From Microbacterium sp. LWO12-1.2 (lineage in GTDB: Bacteria; Actinomycetota; Actinomycetes; Actinomycetales; Microbacteriaceae): a stretch of DNA of 64,000 nt. This document shows, in pieces, positions 7,644 through 16,979 of this stretch. The translations under genes and the position numbers were made by a program. The notes beneath the pieces are model-generated. The model made no database searches, was not told the DNA's origin, and was given only the letters and a program-made list of their open reading frames with translations. The stretch lies in NCBI RefSeq assembly GCF_040675875.1, contig NZ_JBEGII010000001.1:1426001-1490000 (forward strand). Direction: 5' to 3'. How positions within the stretch are numbered: position 1 is the stretch's first letter; each line of letters starts with the position of its first letter.

Positions 7644-8450
7644 ATGATGACCACTCTCACCGCGCCAATGACAGCCTCCGGAAGAGATGCCGACCTCCTC
7701 GGGACGATCCGTTCCGAATGGATCAAGTTCCGAGGACTCACCTCGAACGTCGTACTTGCCGGATTCGCGCTGCTGCTGCTCATCGCGAACGGGGTCGCGA
7801 TGCCATGGGCGTATGTGTTCCGCGACCGCGGTTCACCTCAGGCCGACTACGACGCCTACGCGGAGATGATCGTCGACAAGACCGGCTACGTCGGTGTCAT
7901 CCTCGCGGTCCTCGCCGCACTTCTGGTGACCAACGAGTACAGGTCCGGCCAGATCAGAACGACGCTGCTGTCGACACCCACGCGCATTCCGGCCCTGGTA
8001 TCGAAGGCGACGATCATCGCCGCGGTGTCGTTCATCATCGGTGTGATCAGTTCGAGCATCGGTTTCGCGATCGCCCCCGCGATCCTCGCCGGAGGTGGAT
8101 ACAGCTACCAGCTGGAGGGGGCCGAAGCCCTCCGTCTGATCGGAGGTTCCGGGCTTTACCTTGCCACGCTGAGCATCATCGGTATCGCGGCCGGCTCACT
8201 CATCAGAAACGTTGTCGGGTCAGTCCTGACGACGGTCGTGTTCCTGATCATCGTCCCGGTGATCCCCCAGATGTTCTCGGAGTATGGCACCGAGATCACC
8301 CGCTTCTTCCCGATCCAGGCGGGATCGCTCCTGCTGGCGCCCCAGGGGACGGATCCGATGGGGCCGTGGGGCGGATATCTCGTACTCGCGGCGTGGGCGG
8401 TCCTCCTGTTCACCGCCGCCGCGATCGCGCTCAAGCGGCGCGACGCGTGA
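7644..8450 (+). CDS. ABC-2-type transporter permease
   Basis: A 268-aa membrane protein with about six hydrophobic segments and the ABC-2 pattern (a cytoplasmic start SEWIKFRGL, then LAALLVTNEYRSGQIRTTLL after the second segment, as in ABC-2 proteins that act with BcrA/NatA-like ATPases). AAAGGA precedes the ATG at 7644; the next codon is also ATG. It follows the ATPase gene by 26 nt and so lies in the same operon. It is likely to export or remove a hydrophobic compound or peptide from the membrane; the compound is not known. Confidence 0.85.
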   Translation: MMTTLTAPMTASGRDADLLGTIRSEWIKFRGLTSNVVLAGFALLLLIANGVAMPWAYVFRDRGSPQADYDAYAEMIVDKTGYVGVILAVLAALLVTNEYRSGQIRTTLLSTPTRIPALVSKATIIAAVSFIIGVISSSIGFAIAPAILAGGGYSYQLEGAEALRLIGGSGLYLATLSIIGIAAGSLIRNVVGSVLTTVVFLIIVPVIPQMFSEYGTEITRFFPIQAGSLLLAPQGTDPMGPWGGYLVLAAWAVLLFTAAAIALKRRDA

Positions 8451-8466
8451 CAGGTAGGGTGGCACG

Positions 8467-9660
8467 GTGATCGATGCCTCCGACCTCGGCAGGCCGCAGA
8501 ACGCCGTGATGCGCTGGGTCAGAGAACGCCCGGTCATCATCGACGTGCTGGTGGTCATCGCCAGCCTCTCGTCATCGCTGCTCTCGGTCTCGCTGGCCGC
8601 GCAGCGCACTCCCTGGCCCAGCATCCTGATCGCGTGCGCCGCCTCCGCACCGTTGCTCTGGCGCCGTCGAGCGCCCTTCGTCACGGTCTGCGCCACCGCG
8701 TTGATCGGTGCCGTCGGCGTGTGGATCTCACCCGGGGTCGGGGCACTGAGCTTCCCGCTCGCGTTCGCGCTCTACAGCCTCGCCGCCACTCGCTCCTTCC
8801 CACGCACCGTGCTCGGATATGCGATCGGCGTCTGTGCTCCCGCTCTGAGCGCACTGGGGCTGTGGCTGACAGACGGGCAGACCTTCTCGCCGTTGCTGCT
8901 CGACCCTGTGGCACTCGTCGGGCTGTCGCTCGGACTGGCCGTGAAGAACCGCCGGCAGCGCCAGGAAGCAGTCGCAGCGCTCCTCGAGCAGCAGCTCGAA
9001 AACGCGCGGGTCACCGAGCGCAGCCGGATCACCGCCGAGATGCACGACGTCGTCGCCCACTCGATCTCGATCATGATCGCCCTCGCAGACGGGGCGTCGA
9101 CGGGGTGGGAGAAGCATCCCGAACGGTCCGCAACCGCTCTGCGGAATCTGGGCGGGGTGGGAAGGACTGCGCTCATCGACATGCGCCGCATCCTCCACCT
9201 GCTCCGAGACAACGACGCAGACCTCGCGGAAGCGCTGCACCGTTCCGGCCACAATCTCCCCACACTGGACGAGCTTGTCGACGTCTTCCGCAGTGCCGGG
9301 CTTCCCGTGCGCCTCATCCGCGTCGGGAACGCGCTACCGGACGATCCCACTCTGGCAACCTCGATCTACCGCATCTCCCAAGAAGCGCTCACGAATGCGC
9401 TGCGATACGCCGCAGGAGCCACGCGAGTCGACGTACGACTCGAATCCGACGGGGCAGCGGTCTCGCTCACGGTCACCGACGACGGGCACCCGCCGACCTC
9501 AGGAGCGCCGAGCCAGGGCAGTGGCAGAGGACTGCAGGGCATCGCAGAGCGCGCCGCCGCGTACGAAGGCACCACCAGCAGCGGACAGCTCCCCACCGGC
9601 GGGTGGCGCACGACAGCAACCCTCTACCTCGACCACGGAAGCAGGGTCGATCCCTCATGA
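8467..9660 (+). CDS. Sensor histidine kinase, HisKA_3 (DesK/NarL class)
   Basis: A 397-aa membrane sensor kinase. Four to five hydrophobic segments cover residues 20-160 with very short loops, so it probably senses within the membrane. A coiled stretch (170-185) leads to the HisKA_3 box MHDVVAHS with phospho-acceptor His193, and the ATPase domain follows (N-box SQEALTNALRYA, glycine box GSGRGLQGI). The start GTG has no Shine-Dalgarno but TAGGGT at 8455-8460 ends 6 nt upstream, so it may be transcribed separately as a leaderless message. The stop overlaps the regulator start (ATGA). Confidence 0.9.
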   Translation: MIDASDLGRPQNAVMRWVRERPVIIDVLVVIASLSSSLLSVSLAAQRTPWPSILIACAASAPLLWRRRAPFVTVCATALIGAVGVWISPGVGALSFPLAFALYSLAATRSFPRTVLGYAIGVCAPALSALGLWLTDGQTFSPLLLDPVALVGLSLGLAVKNRRQRQEAVAALLEQQLENARVTERSRITAEMHDVVAHSISIMIALADGASTGWEKHPERSATALRNLGGVGRTALIDMRRILHLLRDNDADLAEALHRSGHNLPTLDELVDVFRSAGLPVRLIRVGNALPDDPTLATSIYRISQEALTNALRYAAGATRVDVRLESDGAAVSLTVTDDGHPPTSGAPSQGSGRGLQGIAERAAAYEGTTSSGQLPTGGWRTTATLYLDHGSRVDPS

Positions 9661-10322
9661 GTCCGACCCAGGTCCGCGTCCTCGTCGCCGACGACCAGCC
9701 CCTCGTGCGCATGGGCAACGCCCTCGTGCTCGACAGTGCCGATGACGTCGACGTCATCGGTGAAGCCGCCAGCGGCGAAGAGGCCGTCGCCCTGGCGGCG
9801 ATGCTGTTGCCGGACGTCGTGCTCATGGACGTGCGGATGCCGGGCATCGGAGGTATCGAGGCCACCCGACTGATCACCACCGCTCATCCTGGCATCAAGG
9901 TCATCGTCTTCACGACCTTCGATATCGACGAGTACGCCTTCGGTGGCCTGAACGCGGGTGCGAGCGCATTCCTGCTCAAGAGCACCCCTCCCGAGACGCT
10001 CACGGCAGCCGTCCGTACGGTCGCCGCCGGCGACGGCGTCGTCGAGCCGCGCATCACCAAGATACTCATCGACCACTACGCGCAACGCCGCCCCTCCTCA
10101 GGAGGAGTCAGACAGCCGCCGCCACCGCTGGACCGTCTCACGCCACGCGAATACGACATCTTCCTCGCGATGGCGACGGGCCTGTCCAACCCCGAGATCA
10201 GCGCGCAGCTGCATCTCACGCCTGCGACGGTGAAGACACATATCAACCGCGTCTTCGCGAAGCTGGACGTCCGAGACCGCGTCCACGCGGTCATCCTCGC
10301 CCACACGCTCAAGGTTCTCTGA
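9657..10322 (+). CDS. NarL/LuxR-family response regulator
   Basis: A 221-aa response regulator paired with the kinase just upstream. Receiver domain: acidic pair at 12-13 (VADDQP), phospho-acceptor Asp58 in LMDVRMPG, Thr in FTTFD and Lys in FLLKSTPP. The C-terminal LuxR-type helix-turn-helix runs from LTPREYDIFLAMATG to VKTHINRVFAKLDVRDR. I infer that it binds the repeated operator in front of both ABC operons, because it is the only regulator gene of the module. ATGA overlap with the kinase implies coupled translation. Confidence 0.9.
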   Translation: MSPTQVRVLVADDQPLVRMGNALVLDSADDVDVIGEAASGEEAVALAAMLLPDVVLMDVRMPGIGGIEATRLITTAHPGIKVIVFTTFDIDEYAFGGLNAGASAFLLKSTPPETLTAAVRTVAAGDGVVEPRITKILIDHYAQRRPSSGGVRQPPPPLDRLTPREYDIFLAMATGLSNPEISAQLHLTPATVKTHINRVFAKLDVRDRVHAVILAHTLKVL

Positions 10323-10365
10323 CGTCGCTACGCAGGCGTCGCACACCGCAGGATCGAAGATGAAG

Positions 10366-10438
10366 TGGGCCCTGCCGGGATCGAACCGACGACATCCACG
10401 GTGTAAACGTGGCGCTCTACCAGCTGAGCTAAAGGCCC
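10366..10438 (-). tRNA. tRNA-Val (anticodon TAC)
   Basis: Read on the minus strand, the 73 nt fold as a full cloverleaf: acceptor GGGCCTT with AGGGCCC, D-arm GCTCAGCTGGTAGAGC, anticodon stem CCACG/CGTGG around the loop TTTACAC, and T-loop GGTTCGATCC. The anticodon TAC reads valine GUA codons. The discriminator is A and the CCA tail is not encoded. Confidence 0.96.
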
Positions 10439-10449
10439 TGGTGCGTCTT

Positions 10450-10455
10450 AGTCTA
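10450..10455 (-). promoter_or_regulatory. -10 box of tRNA-Val
   Basis: TAGACT on the minus strand. Transcription would start near 10443, five bases before the mature tRNA end. The -35 is not clear. Confidence 0.45.
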
Positions 10456-10592
10456 TCGGGCAGCCGGTGCGCGACGGTGTCGTGGAAGAGGGCTAGGCTG
10501 AGGGCGGCACGCGTTGTGCACAGCCGACAAGGCTGCCCGCGTCGCTTCCCGTTTCATTGGCATGACCTGCCAGCTTGACGAAAGGCTCCCCC

Positions 10593-13319
10593 GTGACTGT
10601 GCACGACCAGGATCCGTATTCCCAGGGCCCCCAAGACAGCGATCCGGAAGAGACCGGCGAGTGGCAGCAGTCGCTCGATGAGCTGGTGGATGCCAAGGGC
10701 CACGGCCGTGGCCGCGAGATCATGCTCAGCCTGCTCAAGCGCTCCAAGGAGCTGCACCTGGGCGTGCCGATGGTCCCGACAACGGACTACATCAACACCA
10801 TCGCGAGCGAGAACGAGCCGGAGTTCCCCGGTGACGAGGAGATCGAGCGCCGCTACCGCGCCTGGATCCGCTGGAATGCCGCGATCACGGTCCACCGTGC
10901 GCAGCGCCCCGGCATCGGTGTCGGCGGTCACATCTCCACCTACGCGTCCTCAGCCGCGCTCTACGAGGTCGGCTTCAACCACTTCTTCAAGGGCGCGGAC
11001 AACCCCGGTGGCGGCGACCAGATCTTCATCCAGGGTCACGCCTCCCCCGGCACCTACGCGCGCTCCTTCCTCGAAGGACGCCTGAGCGAGGACCAGCTCG
11101 ACGGATTCCGCCAGGAGAAGTCGCACGCCCCATACGGCATCCCGTCGTACCCGCACCCGCGCCTCATGCCGGACTACTGGCAGTTCCCGACCGTGTCGAT
11201 GGGCCTCGGCCCGATCAACGCCATCTACCAGGCGATGTCGAACAAGTACGTCGAGAACCGCGGCATCAAGGACACCTCCGCATCGCACGTCTGGGCCTTC
11301 CTCGGCGATGGCGAGATGGACGAGGTCGAGAGCCGCGGGCAGCTCCAGGTCGCTGCCAACGAGGGTCTCGACAACCTCACCTTCGTGGTCAACTGCAACC
11401 TGCAGCGCCTCGACGGTCCCGTGCGCGGAAACGGCAAGATCGTCCAGGAGCTGGAGTCGTTCTTCCGCGGTGCCGGCTGGAACGTCATCAAGGTGATCTG
11501 GGGCCGCGAGTGGGACGACCTGCTCGCCCGCGACACCGAGGGAGCACTGCTCAACCTCATGAACGTCACCCCCGACGGTGACTACCAGACGTACAAGGCC
11601 GAGTCCGGTGCGTACGTGCGCGAGCACTTCTTCGGCCGCGACGAGCGTGCAGCAGCACTGGTCAAGGACTACTCAGACGACGAGATCTGGAACCTCAAGC
11701 GCGGCGGCCACGACTACCGCAAGGTCTACGCCGCCTTCAAGGCTGCGACCGAGCACAAGGGCAAGCCCACCGTCATCCTCGCGAAGACCGTCAAGGGCTA
11801 CGGCCTCGGTCCGCACTTCGAGGGCCGCAACGCGACCCACCAGATGAAGAAGATGACGCTGGACAACCTCAAGACGTTCCGCGACGCCATGCACATCCCG
11901 ATCACGGATGCGCAGCTCGAGGAGAACCCGTACCTGCCCCCGTACTACAACCCGGGCCCCCAGGACGAGACGATCCAGTACATGCTCGAGCGTCGTCAGG
12001 CGCTGGGCGGCTTCCTCCCGGAGCGCCGCTCGACCCACGTCGGGCTCTCGCTGCCGGACGACACGGCCTACGCGCTGCCCAAGAAGGGCTCAGGCACGCA
12101 GGAGATCGCCACGACCATGGCGTTCGTCCGTCTGCTGAAGGATCTGCTGCGCTCGAAGGACTTCGGCCACCGCATCGTGCCGATCATCCCCGACGAGGCT
12201 CGCACGTTCGGCATGGACGCGTACTTCCCGTCCGCGAAGATCTACAACCCGAACGGCCAGCACTACACCTCGGTCGACCGTGAGCTCCTCCTCGCATACA
12301 AGGAGAGCCCGCAAGGCCAGATCGTGCACGTCGGGATCAACGAGGCCGGCGCTCTCGCTGCCTTCACCGCCGCCGGCACCTCCTACGCCACGCACGGCGA
12401 GCCGCTGATCCCGATCTACCTCTTCTACTCGATGTTCGGCTTCCAGCGCACCGGCGACGCCCAGTGGGCCGCCGGCGACCAGATGGCCCGCGGGTTCATC
12501 ATGGGCGCCACCGCCGGCCGCACCACTCTCACGGGTGAGGGCCTGCAGCACGCCGACGGTCACTCGCACCTGCTCGCCGCCACCAACCCGGCGACGATCT
12601 CGTACGACCCGGCCTACGGCTACGAGATCGCGCACATCGTGCGTTCGGGTCTCGAGCGCATGTACGGCGGACAGCACGAGGACCCGAACGTGATGTACTA
12701 CATCACGCTCTACAACGAGCCTCTCGTGATGCCCGCCGAACCGGCGGATGTCGATGTCGACGGCATCGTCCGCGGCATCCACCGCATCTCCGTCGGCGAG
12801 GGCGAGGGCCCCCGCGCCCAGCTGTTCGCTTCCGGCGTCGGTGTGCCGTGGACTCTCGAGGCCCAGCAGCTGCTGAAGGACGACTGGGGCGTCGTCGCCG
12901 ACGTGTGGTCGGTCACCTCGTGGACCGAGCTGCGCCGCGATGGCCTGGCCGCCGACGAACACAACTTCCTGCACCCCGAGGCCGAGCCGCGCACGGCGTA
13001 CCTGACGCAGAAGCTCCAGGGCGCCGAAGGTCCGGTCGTCGCCGTGAGCGACTACATGCACGCGGTGCAGGACCAGATCCGTCCGTGGGTGCCGCAGCGC
13101 TTCGCGACGCTGGGAGCGGATGGCTTCGGCTTCTCCGACACCCGTGCGGCCGCACGTCGCTTCTTCAAGATCGACGGCCCCTCGGTCGTCGTGCGCACCC
13201 TGCAGTCGCTCGCCGAAGATGGCGTCGTGGACCGTTCGCTCGCCGCACAGGCGATCGAGAAGTACCGTCTGCTCGACGTGAACGCCGGCACCAGCGGCAA
13301 CGCAGGTGGCGAAAGCTGA
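10593..13319 (+). CDS. aceE: Pyruvate dehydrogenase E1 component, homodimeric type
   Basis: A 908-aa thiamine-diphosphate enzyme that decarboxylates pyruvate and acetylates the E2 lipoyl domain, feeding acetyl-CoA synthesis. The length and the opening ([13 protein letters not shown]) match actinobacterial AceE. The ThDP/Mg motif is [10 protein letters not shown] with NLTFVVNCN downstream; GQGH-type loops and the C-terminal transketolase-like domain are intact. Start: GTG at 10593 with AAAGG 8 nt upstream. No aceF or lpd lies nearby, which is usual for actinobacteria. TAGGCT at 10494-10499 is a possible -10. Confidence 0.96.
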   Translation: MTVHDQDPYSQGPQDSDPEETGEWQQSLDELVDAKGHGRGREIMLSLLKRSKELHLGVPMVPTTDYINTIASENEPEFPGDEEIERRYRAWIRWNAAITVHRAQRPGIGVGGHISTYASSAALYEVGFNHFFKGADNPGGGDQIFIQGHASPGTYARSFLEGRLSEDQLDGFRQEKSHAPYGIPSYPHPRLMPDYWQFPTVSMGLGPINAIYQAMSNKYVENRGIKDTSASHVWAFLGDGEMDEVESRGQLQVAANEGLDNLTFVVNCNLQRLDGPVRGNGKIVQELESFFRGAGWNVIKVIWGREWDDLLARDTEGALLNLMNVTPDGDYQTYKAESGAYVREHFFGRDERAAALVKDYSDDEIWNLKRGGHDYRKVYAAFKAATEHKGKPTVILAKTVKGYGLGPHFEGRNATHQMKKMTLDNLKTFRDAMHIPITDAQLEENPYLPPYYNPGPQDETIQYMLERRQALGGFLPERRSTHVGLSLPDDTAYALPKKGSGTQEIATTMAFVRLLKDLLRSKDFGHRIVPIIPDEARTFGMDAYFPSAKIYNPNGQHYTSVDRELLLAYKESPQGQIVHVGINEAGALAAFTAAGTSYATHGEPLIPIYLFYSMFGFQRTGDAQWAAGDQMARGFIMGATAGRTTLTGEGLQHADGHSHLLAATNPATISYDPAYGYEIAHIVRSGLERMYGGQHEDPNVMYYITLYNEPLVMPAEPADVDVDGIVRGIHRISVGEGEGPRAQLFASGVGVPWTLEAQQLLKDDWGVVADVWSVTSWTELRRDGLAADEHNFLHPEAEPRTAYLTQKLQGAEGPVVAVSDYMHAVQDQIRPWVPQRFATLGADGFGFSDTRAAARRFFKIDGPSVVVRTLQSLAEDGVVDRSLAAQAIEKYRLLDVNAGTSGNAGGES

Positions 13320-13326
13320 GTCCTCG

Positions 13327-14553
13327 GTGACAGGTTCTTCTCCACGCGGAATGGACAAGACCGCGACGCTCACCTGGCTGCGCCGGATCTCCGGCGACAT
13401 CGCCTCGGTGACGATCAAGCGGTTGGAGGACACCCTCCCGTGGTATGCCGACATGCCACCGGCCCGACGCTCTGCCGTCGGGCTGGTGGCTCAGGCCGGC
13501 ATCACGTCGTTCATCCAGTGGTACGAGGACCCCACCTCCACCCCGTGGATCGCAGCGGACATCTTCGCTGCGGCTCCTCGGGAGCTGTTGCGCAGCGTCA
13601 GCCTCCAGCAGACGCTGCAGCTGATCCGCGTCACGGTCGAGGTCACAGAGGAGCGCGTCGCCGGACGCGGTGACGACCTGCGCGAGGCGATCCTGCTCTA
13701 CTCGCGCGACGTCGCCTTCGCCGCCGCCGATGTCTACGCCCGTGCCGCCGAGGCGCGCGGCCTCTGGGATGCACGACTGGAAGCACTGGTCGTCGACTCG
13801 ATCCTCACCGGTGAAGCCGACGAGGAGCTCCCCAGCCGCATCGCCGCCCTCGGGTGGCACGGCCACGGCGAGGTCGCGGTGCTGGTCGGCACGACTCCCC
13901 CGCAGTTCGACGTGGATCAGGTGCGACGCACCGCCCGCAAACTCGCGGTCGACGTGCTCATCGGCGTGCAGGGGTCCCGCCTCGTGCTGGTGCTCGGACG
14001 CGCCAGGATCGCCGGGCAGGAAGACGAAGAGGACGAGGACGAGCTCGGCTTCCTCGAGATCGCGACCCGCCTCGAGCCGTCGTTCGGTCCCGGGTACGTC
14101 GTGCTCGGACCTGCCGTCGCCGCGCTGGTGGATGCGAGCCAGAGCGCGCGTGCCGCCCTCGCCGGGTTCGCCGTCGCTCGTGCATGGCGCAGTGCTCCGC
14201 GTCCGGTCGAAGCGGATGATCTGCTGCCCGAGCGCGCTCTCGCCGGAGACCCGCTCGCGAAACAGACCCTCATCGAGCGGATCTTCCGGCCTCTCCAGGC
14301 GCACTCGACCGATCTGGTGACCACGCTGTGGAGCTACCTCGACAACGGCCGCTCTCTCGAGGCCACGGCTCGGGAGCTGTTCGTGCATCCCAACACGGTG
14401 CGCTACCGGCTCAAGCGCGTCAGCGAGGTCATCGGCTGGGACGCCACCGGTCCCCGCGAAGCGCTCATTCTGCAGACTGCGCTGATCCTCGGATCGATCG
14501 GCGCGGCCGAGCAGGGGCGCCGTCGCCCGGCGCTGCGCCGCCCTCCGCGCTGA
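13327..14553 (+). CDS. fasR: FasR-type PucR/CdaR-family regulator of fatty acid synthesis
   Basis: A 408-aa cytosolic regulator. The N-terminal half (TLTWLRRISGD, then TLPWYADMPPARRSAVGLV) is typical of the family in front of actinobacterial fab clusters; the C-terminal PucR helix-turn-helix is LEATARELFVHPNTVRYRLK. In Streptomyces coelicolor FasR activates the fabD-fabH-acpP-fabF operon, and here the gene sits just upstream of the same four genes. Start: GTG at 13327 gives the usual N-terminus; GTG at 13306, overlapping aceE, and ATG at 13351 are alternatives. None has a strong ribosome-binding site. Confidence 0.87.
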   Translation: MTGSSPRGMDKTATLTWLRRISGDIASVTIKRLEDTLPWYADMPPARRSAVGLVAQAGITSFIQWYEDPTSTPWIAADIFAAAPRELLRSVSLQQTLQLIRVTVEVTEERVAGRGDDLREAILLYSRDVAFAAADVYARAAEARGLWDARLEALVVDSILTGEADEELPSRIAALGWHGHGEVAVLVGTTPPQFDVDQVRRTARKLAVDVLIGVQGSRLVLVLGRARIAGQEDEEDEDELGFLEIATRLEPSFGPGYVVLGPAVAALVDASQSARAALAGFAVARAWRSAPRPVEADDLLPERALAGDPLAKQTLIERIFRPLQAHSTDLVTTLWSYLDNGRSLEATARELFVHPNTVRYRLKRVSEVIGWDATGPREALILQTALILGSIGAAEQGRRRPALRRPPR

Positions 14554-14580
14554 TCCTCCGCGCGGCTGCTGTGCGCCACA

Positions 14581-14605
14581 CACAAGGGTTTCGCGCAATC
14601 TTGTG
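14581..14605. promoter_or_regulatory. Inverted repeat upstream of fabD, candidate FasR site
   Basis: CACAAG (14581-14586) and CTTGTG (14600-14605) form a perfect 6-bp inverted repeat with a 13-nt spacer. A second small palindrome, TGGATCATCCA, follows at 14607-14617. The repeat lies about 34 nt upstream of the weak -10 CAGACT (14639-14644), a position that suits an activator. Confidence 0.45.
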
Positions 14606-14650
14606 ATGGATCATCCACCGCTCACGCGGAAAGGTTGGCAGACTGGACTG

Positions 14651-15571
14651 GTGATTGTCGTCGTCTGCCCTGGTCAGGGCTCGCAGACCCCCGGTTTCCT
14701 CTCCCCTTGGCTGGAGCTCGACGGTGTGGCTGATCGCCTCGCCGCCTACTCCGAGGCCGCAGAGGTCGATCTCCATGCGCACGGGACGGTGTCGGATGCC
14801 GACACGATCCGCGACACGCGGGTGGCTCAGCCCCTGATCGTCGCCGCCTCCCTGATCGCCGCGGACGCTCTCCGCGCTCACGGAGGTCGCACCGCCGACG
14901 GCATGGCGGGGCACTCGGTCGGCGAGATCGCCGCCCTCGTCGGCAGCGGTGTCATCGACGCTGAGACCGGCATGCGCCTCGTCGGCATCCGTGGACGCGC
15001 GATGGCGGATGCCGCCGCACAGACCCCCACCGGCATGAGCGCAGTGCTGGGCGGTGATGAGGAACTCATCCTCGCCCGCCTCGCCGAGCTCGAGCTCTCC
15101 CCCGCCAATTACAACGGCGGCGGCCAGCTGGTCGTGGCAGGCTCCCTCCCCGCACTGGCCGCTCTCGCCGAGGAGCCGGTCAAGGGAACCCGTGTGATCC
15201 CCCTGCAGGTCGCCGGCGCCTTCCACACCGGCTACATGGCCTCAGCGGTCGCCGCCCTGCGCGATGCCGTCGCCACCGTGACCCCGCTCGACCCGCAGGT
15301 CACCCTGTGGACGAACCGTGACGGCTCCGTCGTCTCCGACGGTGCGCAGGCGCTTTCGTATCTGGTCGATCAGGTCTCCTCGCCCGTGCGCTGGGACAAG
15401 TGCATGACCTCCTTCGCCGACCACGGCATCACCGGACTCATCGAGCTGGCTCCGGCCGGTGCGCTGACCGGCCTCGCCAAGCGCGGACTGCGGGGCGTGC
15501 CCACGGTCGCAGTGAAGACCCCCGAGGATCTCGATGCGGCCGTCGCGCTGCTGAACGGAGAAGCCGCATGA
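14651..15571 (+). CDS. fabD: Malonyl-CoA:ACP acyltransferase
   Basis: A 306-aa cytosolic enzyme that loads malonyl groups onto acyl carrier protein for type II fatty acid synthesis. GQGSQTPG (8-15) is the oxyanion loop, Ser89 sits in GHSVGE, Arg114 in GIRGRAM binds malonate, and His192 is in FHTGYM. Start: GTG at 14651, 6 nt after CAGACT, so possibly leaderless; ATG codons at 14603/14606 would translate the promoter. The stop overlaps fabH (ATGA). Confidence 0.94.
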   Translation: MIVVVCPGQGSQTPGFLSPWLELDGVADRLAAYSEAAEVDLHAHGTVSDADTIRDTRVAQPLIVAASLIAADALRAHGGRTADGMAGHSVGEIAALVGSGVIDAETGMRLVGIRGRAMADAAAQTPTGMSAVLGGDEELILARLAELELSPANYNGGGQLVVAGSLPALAALAEEPVKGTRVIPLQVAGAFHTGYMASAVAALRDAVATVTPLDPQVTLWTNRDGSVVSDGAQALSYLVDQVSSPVRWDKCMTSFADHGITGLIELAPAGALTGLAKRGLRGVPTVAVKTPEDLDAAVALLNGEAA

Positions 15572-16569
15572 GCGCCATCCTGACCCAGATCACGGGCCCC
15601 GCCTACACGCGCATCTACTCCTACGGTGCGGCGCGCGGCGAGAACGCCGTGCCGAATGAGGATCTGATCGGACCGATCGACTCGAGCGATGAGTGGATCC
15701 GCCAGCGCACCGGCATCATCACCCGCGTCCGTGCCGACAAGGGCACCGATGCGATCGACCTCGCCGCCATCGCCGGTGCAGAGGCCATCGAGAAGTCCGG
15801 CGTGCCCGCGGACCAGATCGACCTGGTGATCGTGGCCACCATCAGCAACCCGAAGCAGTCGCCGTCGGTGTCGGCCATCGTCGCGGACCGCGTCGGCGCC
15901 AACCCCGCCGCTGCGTACGACATCAACGCCGCGTGCGCGGGCTACTCCTATGCCGTCGCTCAGGCGGACGCTCTGATCCGCGCCGGCGCTGCCCACTACG
16001 CGCTCGTGATCGGCGCAGAGAAGCTGTCCGATGTGGTCGACCCCGCCGACCGCAGCATCTCCTTCCTGCTCGGTGACGGCGCGGGCGCCGCCGTGATCGG
16101 CCCGAGCGACACGCCCGGCATCTCGCCCGCCGTGTGGGGCTCCGACGGGTCGAAGGCCGATGCCGTCGGCATGAACGGCACCCTGACGCAGTTCCGCGAC
16201 GGAGAGGTGCCGTGGCCCACGCTCCGCCAGGAGGGTCAGACCGTCTTCCGCTGGGCGGTGTGGGAGATGGCGAAGGTCGCCCGCGAAGCGCTCGACAGGG
16301 CCGGCGTCGAGCCGTCCGACATCGCTGCGTTCATCCCGCACCAGGCGAACATGCGCATCATCGACGAGTTCGCCAAGCAGCTCAAGCTGCCCGAGACCAC
16401 GGTGATCGCACGTGACATCGAGACGACGGGCAACACCTCGGCAGCGTCCATCCCGCTCGCCAGCCATCGCCTGATGGCCGAGCACCCCGAGCTCTCGGGG
16501 GGCCTCGCGCTGCAGATCGGCTTCGGCGCCGGTCTCGTGTTCGCCGCTCAGGTCGTCGTCCTCCCCTGA
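15568..16569 (+). CDS. fabH: Beta-ketoacyl-ACP synthase III
   Basis: A 333-aa initiating condensing enzyme that joins acyl-CoA to malonyl-ACP. The triad is Cys123 (NAACAGYSYA), His258 (PHQANMRI) and Asn289 (GNTSAASIP). In actinobacteria this enzyme accepts branched starters and so sets the iso/anteiso fatty acids; that is family knowledge. The start overlaps the fabD stop by ATGA with GGAG upstream, so the two are coupled. Confidence 0.95.
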   Translation: MSAILTQITGPAYTRIYSYGAARGENAVPNEDLIGPIDSSDEWIRQRTGIITRVRADKGTDAIDLAAIAGAEAIEKSGVPADQIDLVIVATISNPKQSPSVSAIVADRVGANPAAAYDINAACAGYSYAVAQADALIRAGAAHYALVIGAEKLSDVVDPADRSISFLLGDGAGAAVIGPSDTPGISPAVWGSDGSKADAVGMNGTLTQFRDGEVPWPTLRQEGQTVFRWAVWEMAKVAREALDRAGVEPSDIAAFIPHQANMRIIDEFAKQLKLPETTVIARDIETTGNTSAASIPLASHRLMAEHPELSGGLALQIGFGAGLVFAAQVVVLP

Positions 16570-16587
16570 GAACGACCCGACCTTCTC

Positions 16588-16593
16588 TAGACT
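16588..16593 (+). promoter_or_regulatory. Candidate -10 of acpP
   Basis: TAGACT, giving a start near 16600 and a leader of about 38 nt that includes the AGAAAGAGG ribosome-binding region. The -35 is poor. It would let acpP be made in excess of fabD and fabH. Confidence 0.4.
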
Positions 16594-16637
16594 GTTCCAC
16601 GGTTCCGAAAACAACCCGTAAGAAAGAGGAAGACCAC

Positions 16638-16886
16638 ATGGCTTTCACCAACGATGAGGTCCTCGCAGGCCTCGCAGAGCTGATCACCGATGAGACCGGC
16701 ATCAACGCTTCCGAGGTCGCCCTCGAGAAGTCGTTCACGGATGACCTCGACATCGACTCGATCTCCATGATGACGATCGTCGTCAACGCCGAGGAGAAGT
16801 TCGGCGTCACCATCCCCGACGACGAGGTCAAGAACCTCAAGACCGTCGGCGACGCCGTCAACTTCATCGTCGCAGGCCAGGAGTAA
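16638..16886 (+). CDS. acpP: Acyl carrier protein
   Basis: An 82-aa acidic helical protein that carries growing acyl chains on phosphopantetheine attached to Ser41 in DLDIDSISM. Length and charge are typical. A clear AGAGGA ribosome-binding site precedes the ATG. It has a likely own promoter (16588) and is followed by a strong hairpin, both consistent with a higher mRNA level than its neighbours. Confidence 0.96.
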   Translation: MAFTNDEVLAGLAELITDETGINASEVALEKSFTDDLDIDSISMMTIVVNAEEKFGVTIPDDEVKNLKTVGDAVNFIVAGQE

Positions 16887-16893
16887 TCCACGC

Positions 16894-16930
16894 AGGATGC
16901 CACCCCCGCTCCTGCGGGGCGTGGCATCCT
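16894..16930 (+). terminator. Strong GC hairpin between acpP and fabF, partial terminator or processing site
   Basis: AGGATGCCAC pairs with GTGGCATCCT, and inside it CCCCG pairs with CGGGG around CTCCTG. No T-run follows, so complete termination is doubtful. It could stabilise the acpP message and lower transcription into fabF. Confidence 0.5.
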
Positions 16931-16979
16931 CCGCCTTGCCCGCACTCCGCTCGCAACACCGCCCGACAGGAACCACACC

